Of a stretch of DNA of 64,000 bases, positions 60,805 through 64,000 are shown in pieces. The position numbers and the translations under genes are program-made. The stretch covers positions 1-64,000 of the forward strand of contig CALIMM010000010.1 in assembly GCA_938045445.1 (NCBI GenBank), written 5' to 3'. The notes beneath the pieces are model-generated. The model was not told where the DNA came from. It did not search any database and saw only the letters and a list, made by a program, of their open reading frames with translations. Each line of letters begins with the position of its first letter. Positions within the stretch are counted from its first letter, which is position 1. This stretch comes from an uncultured Candidatus Saccharibacteria bacterium. Its GTDB lineage: Bacteria > Patescibacteriota > Saccharimonadia > Saccharimonadales > Saccharimonadaceae.

Positions 60805-61620
60805 ATGCATACCTATCGAGACTTTCTCACCACCACCCTCACCGCTGCCGCGAAGATTGCCGTCGCGAACTTTGGCAACCTTTCTCACTCGGTCAAGGCG
60901 GGAGATCGCAATCAAGTCCTGACAGAGACCGACCTGGAGATCGGTCATTTCCTGACGGACGCAATTCGCACAGCATACCCTGACCATAACATTATCGATG
61001 AGGAATTGGGCTGTGTCGATAACGGGTCGCACTGCACCTGGGTGGTTGACCCGATCGATGGGACGAGCAACTTCGCAGCGGGACTACCGCAGTATGGCAT
61101 TATGCTGGGGCTGCTCGATCACGACACCCCAGTGGCTGGTGGCATTGCCCTGCCTGCCTTTAGCGAGATCTACATTGCAACCAAGGATGCAGGTGCCTGG
61201 TGTAATGGCCAGAAGATCCATGTCTCGCGTGAAACCGACCTTGCCAATAGTCTCGTCGCGTATGGTGTTGACGGTCACCCTGAGGATCCAGCCCGGACAA
61301 AGCGCGAGGCTGAGCTACTTGGTGCCATCATCCTCTCGATCCGTAATCTCCGCTCGTCTAATAGTGTCGTCGACCAAGCAATGGTTGCGAAGGGTGCCTA
61401 TGGTGCCTGCGCCAACCAAACGAGCAAGATCTGGGACAACGTCGCGCAGCAGATCATTATTGAGGAGGCGGGTGGTGTCTATACCGATATTGCCGGCAAC
61501 CCCATGGATTATCACGACGCCCTAAACCGCTCTCACGAGAACTTCACCTGGCTGGCGGGAGCGCCGGAGCTGCATCGGCAGTTGGTGGGGGTGGTGGAAC
61601 CTTTATTGCTTTCCTTGTGA
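60805..61620 (+). CDS. Inositol monophosphatase family phosphatase
   Basis: 271 residues. Magnesium-dependent sugar-phosphate phosphatase fold: DEELG (metal Glu), WVVDPIDGTSNF (metal Asp-Ile-Asp and Thr), and IWDNVAQQIIIEEAGG (catalytic WD). It may act on inositol-1-phosphate, 3'-phosphoadenosine phosphate or a sugar bisphosphate. AAAGGGAAG lies before ATG and TATACT at 60768-60773. No operon partner. Confidence 0.9.
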   Translation: MHTYRDFLTTTLTAAAKIAVANFGNLSHSVKAGDRNQVLTETDLEIGHFLTDAIRTAYPDHNIIDEELGCVDNGSHCTWVVDPIDGTSNFAAGLPQYGIMLGLLDHDTPVAGGIALPAFSEIYIATKDAGAWCNGQKIHVSRETDLANSLVAYGVDGHPEDPARTKREAELLGAIILSIRNLRSSNSVVDQAMVAKGAYGACANQTSKIWDNVAQQIIIEEAGGVYTDIAGNPMDYHDALNRSHENFTWLAGAPELHRQLVGVVEPLLLSL

Positions 61621-61998
61621 TCATAATGTCTCTGTATGATCGTGAGTCCCAATTATGTCCGGTGAAGCTGGAGAAAATGTAATGAAGTGCGGAGTGTAAG
61701 CTGATTGCGCGAAGGCATGCTGTAAGAGATAATAGGCTAAGGATGTATCTTGGATGAGCTAGAATCGCGATGATCGACTCCAAAGCAGATGTATTCTATT
61801 TTTAATCGTAAGCCCTAAATTTCTTGATATTCCCATTATGGAGATGCCTATCCCCCGATATCTTATTCGAAGGGTGTAGGCTACTTCTAGGGGATAAATA
61901 ACAAGCTTGGAGTAGATATATAATCCTATATTTAAACTCCACTATAAAAAATCCTGCACATACAGTCGCAGGGTATTTCATTGTTCTCTACAAACGCA
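61621..61998. other. Intergenic with possible alternative hairpins
   Basis: 378 bp, A/T-rich, no gene. GCCTATCCCC (61846-61855) can pair either with TAGGC (61877-61881) or with GGGGATA (61890-61896), so two exclusive folds are possible. The right end carries the leftward terminator of the PBP gene. Confidence 0.4.
61950..61974 (-). terminator. Intrinsic terminator of the PBP gene
   Basis: Read on the minus strand: stem CCTGC and GCAGG, 10 nt loop, then A followed by a run of T. Confidence 0.6.
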
Positions 61999-64000
61999 CT
62001 AGCTTGTTCGCTGGCCATGAGCGGTATTTTTGTCACTGTAGTATACACTGTCTGTCAATGTGGCAGTCACGGTGAAGTTTTTGCCAGCAGAGGAGGGTAT
62101 AGAGACGTTGGTGTCGCCATCGCTGTTGACCTGGCGCGTGCCAACGAGTTGGTCACCCACCTTCACCTCCAGCTGCTGGAGTGGGTGGCTACCCTGGCGG
62201 TAGTATACCGTCGCCGATTGTCCGCTAGAGCTTACGGCGACGGAAACACTTGGCTTGGAGTCGGTACAGCGATGAGTATCGTCATTGCTGGTTGCATCAT
62301 AGCCATCTTGAGCTGAGACAGTCTCTTTGCCTGACGAGTCTTTCGACCGAGTAACAGGGATATCCACACGAGCTGACTCTGGTGTACAGTTTGTGACCTT
62401 TTTCTTAGACACCCGGTCGAATGACATTGTGTTGCTGCTGCGGTTAGAGTTTTTGTTGTAATACGATGGATAGATCTCGTTGTTAATCCGCTGAATGCCG
62501 CTTGGTGCAGAGAACCAGTCGCTGTATGATGCTTTGTGTTGACTAACGTAATATTGCGTCGCATCGGCCATGGTGTAGTCGAGCAGCATAGCGGGGATGA
62601 GCGAGTTACCGTTGCGGAGCGGTGACGTATCAGAGTTGCCCAGCCAAACCGCCATCGACAATGCTGGTGTATAGCCGACTGTCCAAATATCCTTTGCTAC
62701 CACCTTGCCATTAATCTCGGAGTTTGACGTACCGGTCTTGACGGCAGTCTTTGCCTTGAGGCGGTTCATTTGTGGCATGTAGTCTTGCCCGCCACCAAGG
62801 TTTGCTCGTGCACTGGAGTCGCCCAGGATATCGTTGACGATGTAGGCAGCTTGCTGGTCGATCACCTGCTTCGTAGAGGCTGTGTACTGCTTGAGGACTT
62901 GGCCGGTGCTATTGGTTACTTTGAGAACTGTTGATTGCGGGGTGTAGGTGCCCATCCGTGCCAAAGATGCAATAGCGTTGACATGGTCGACAAGGCGTGT
63001 ACCACAGCTCCCGATGGCACTTGATAGGCCAGCTTGGGCGTCTGCACCTTGGGTACAGTAGGCGCTGTCTCCCATCTCGCGAATAGTCTGCCAGGTGCTG
63101 CCGCGCCTATTGCGCTCATTTTCTTGCATAGCTTTGATGGCGGGGATGTTACGTGAGCGAGCCAGAGCTTGGCGGAGATTAATGTTGTTTTGGAACTTGC
63201 CATCGGCGTTTTGCGGCGTCCAACTGCCAAAGCTGATCTTTGAGTCGGAGAGGACAGAACCACTCCCGTAGTTAGTCCTGCCATTACCCTTGTTTTGGAA
63301 AAGCTGGGCATAGACCAGTGGCTTGATGGATGAGCCAGGCTGGATAAAGGCGGTAGCGGCATTGTTTTGACCAAAGACGTCATAGTTAAAGTCTCGACTC
63401 CCAACTAGCGCTACCACTTGACCTGTTTTATTATCCTCAATAGCAGCTGCGCCATTGGTAAAGCCAGCATAGGTCGCACAGTTAGTATTACCACAGTGAG
63501 AATTAGTAAGCTTGCCATTAAACATACTTTGCATACGAGTCTCAAGCTTGCCTTGGAGTGTAGAGTCAAGCGTAGTCGTGACAGTGAGGCCGCCTTTGCC
63601 AACGGTCGATTTGCCCAGCTCTTTTTCGAGCTGGTCGCGTACCATCAGGACGAAGTGCGGCGCTTTTATGTCGGCATACTGCTCAGCCTTTGGTCTCACA
63701 GTGTCAAGAATGGCAACTTGCTTTGCTTCGTTGGCCTGCTCTTTAGTAATGTAATTCATCTCAACCATACTATCAAGCACCTTGTGCTGGCGTGCAATGA
63801 GAGCACTATTGCCTGGCACATAATACGGGTCGTAGAGTCCTGGGCTATTCGGAATACCAGCCAGTAGGGCCGATTCGGCTAGAGTGAGATCCTTGGCTGG
63901 CTTCTGGAAGTAGGTGCGTGCGGCCGATTCAACACCATTGCGGCGGCCACCATACGATGCTTCGTTGAGGTAGAGGTTAAGGATTTGATCTTTGTTGTAC
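61999..64000 (-). CDS. Class A penicillin-binding protein, N-terminus beyond window
   Basis: At least 660 residues seen; the start lies beyond position 64000. The visible part begins inside the glycosyltransferase (GT51) domain (DQILNLYLNEASYGG, AARTYFQKPAKDLTLAESALLAGIPNSP) and continues through the transpeptidase domain with S-x-x-K in PGSSIKPL and KTG in AVKTGTSN. A Ser/Thr-rich exported tail with paired Cys ends in an Ig-like beta region (about the last 100 residues). It polymerises and cross-links peptidoglycan outside the membrane. A terminator follows at 61950. Confidence 0.94.
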   Translation of the reverse strand, partial: YNKDQILNLYLNEASYGGRRNGVESAARTYFQKPAKDLTLAESALLAGIPNSPGLYDPYYVPGNSALIARQHKVLDSMVEMNYITKEQANEAKQVAILDTVRPKAEQYADIKAPHFVLMVRDQLEKELGKSTVGKGGLTVTTTLDSTLQGKLETRMQSMFNGKLTNSHCGNTNCATYAGFTNGAAAIEDNKTGQVVALVGSRDFNYDVFGQNNAATAFIQPGSSIKPLVYAQLFQNKGNGRTNYGSGSVLSDSKISFGSWTPQNADGKFQNNINLRQALARSRNIPAIKAMQENERNRRGSTWQTIREMGDSAYCTQGADAQAGLSSAIGSCGTRLVDHVNAIASLARMGTYTPQSTVLKVTNSTGQVLKQYTASTKQVIDQQAAYIVNDILGDSSARANLGGGQDYMPQMNRLKAKTAVKTGTSNSEINGKVVAKDIWTVGYTPALSMAVWLGNSDTSPLRNGNSLIPAMLLDYTMADATQYYVSQHKASYSDWFSAPSGIQRINNEIYPSYYNKNSNRSSNTMSFDRVSKKKVTNCTPESARVDIPVTRSKDSSGKETVSAQDGYDATSNDDTHRCTDSKPSVSVAVSSSGQSATVYYRQGSHPLQQLEVKVGDQLVGTRQVNSDGDTNVSIPSSAGKNFTVTATLTDSVYYSDKNTAHGQRTS

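Noticed and set aside
23..64000. CRISPR array or tRNA/rRNA genes
   Set aside because: I scanned by eye for spaced direct repeats and tRNA T-loop motifs in the gaps and found none; a covariance search is needed to exclude small RNAs.

Overview
The window reads as one stretch of a small, gene-dense bacterial genome with the standard stop codons (TGA is used as a stop, for example at the ends of pheT and gatC). Gene content and style fit the Candidate Phyla Radiation, most likely Candidatus Saccharibacteria (TM7). The supporting signs are a gatCAB amidotransferase operon, dispersed pheS and pheT, type IV pilus pieces, many small membrane proteins, secreted scavenging enzymes, no biosynthetic operons, and many genes whose -10 box lies only 6-10 nt before the start codon. 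The assignment is an inference from gene content and is not proven. No tRNA, rRNA or CRISPR array was found.

Layout. 1-288 is the edge of a lipoate-ligase-like gene with an abrupt change of base composition near position 200. 370-6950 holds a membrane protein, rmuC, a secreted GH16 enzyme with leucine-rich repeats, a pheS operon with a cytidine-deaminase-like gene, and an aquaporin-like channel. 7000-13460 is an accessory region: two inverted paralogous secreted alpha/beta hydrolases, a probably frameshifted gene, a CPBP protease with a PadR regulator and a DUF2812 protein, a DUF6882-like protein and an EXLDI protein with an operator-like palindrome. 13580-23050 carries pheT, a ThrE-type exporter, an FKBP isomerase, trxB, a GDPD phosphodiesterase, ppa and rel.

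23150-39780 is mostly core: a pilin, a small immunity-like gene, rpe, uvrB, a membrane HNH nuclease, gatC-gatA-(TM/HEPN-like)-gatB, galU, three envelope-stress-like small proteins, dnaE, a SpoU methylase and pilB. 39880-45870 contains a malic enzyme flanked by two large proteins I do not recognise, followed by a lipoprotein. 46046-53205 has L19 with a long tail, small membrane proteins, an RNase HII-YraN fusion, pepN, a secreted HNH nuclease and a HAD protein. 53224-60582 is a processing and stress block: nusA with a possible attenuator, then a CIRCE-controlled operon clpC - HELLH membrane protein - radA - PIN/TRAM protein, which resembles the Firmicutes clpC-radA-disA-yacL order. The window ends with an inositol-monophosphatase family gene and a truncated class A penicillin-binding protein.

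How the parts may work together (inference): secreted or anchored enzymes (GH16, two hydrolases, a secreted HNH nuclease, the M1 peptidase, the deaminase) and type IV pilus parts suit an epibiont that takes sugars, peptides and nucleic acids from neighbours. Regulation visible in the sequence includes CIRCE/HrcA, a PadR-like box, strong intrinsic terminators and two start modes (leaderless versus Shine-Dalgarno).
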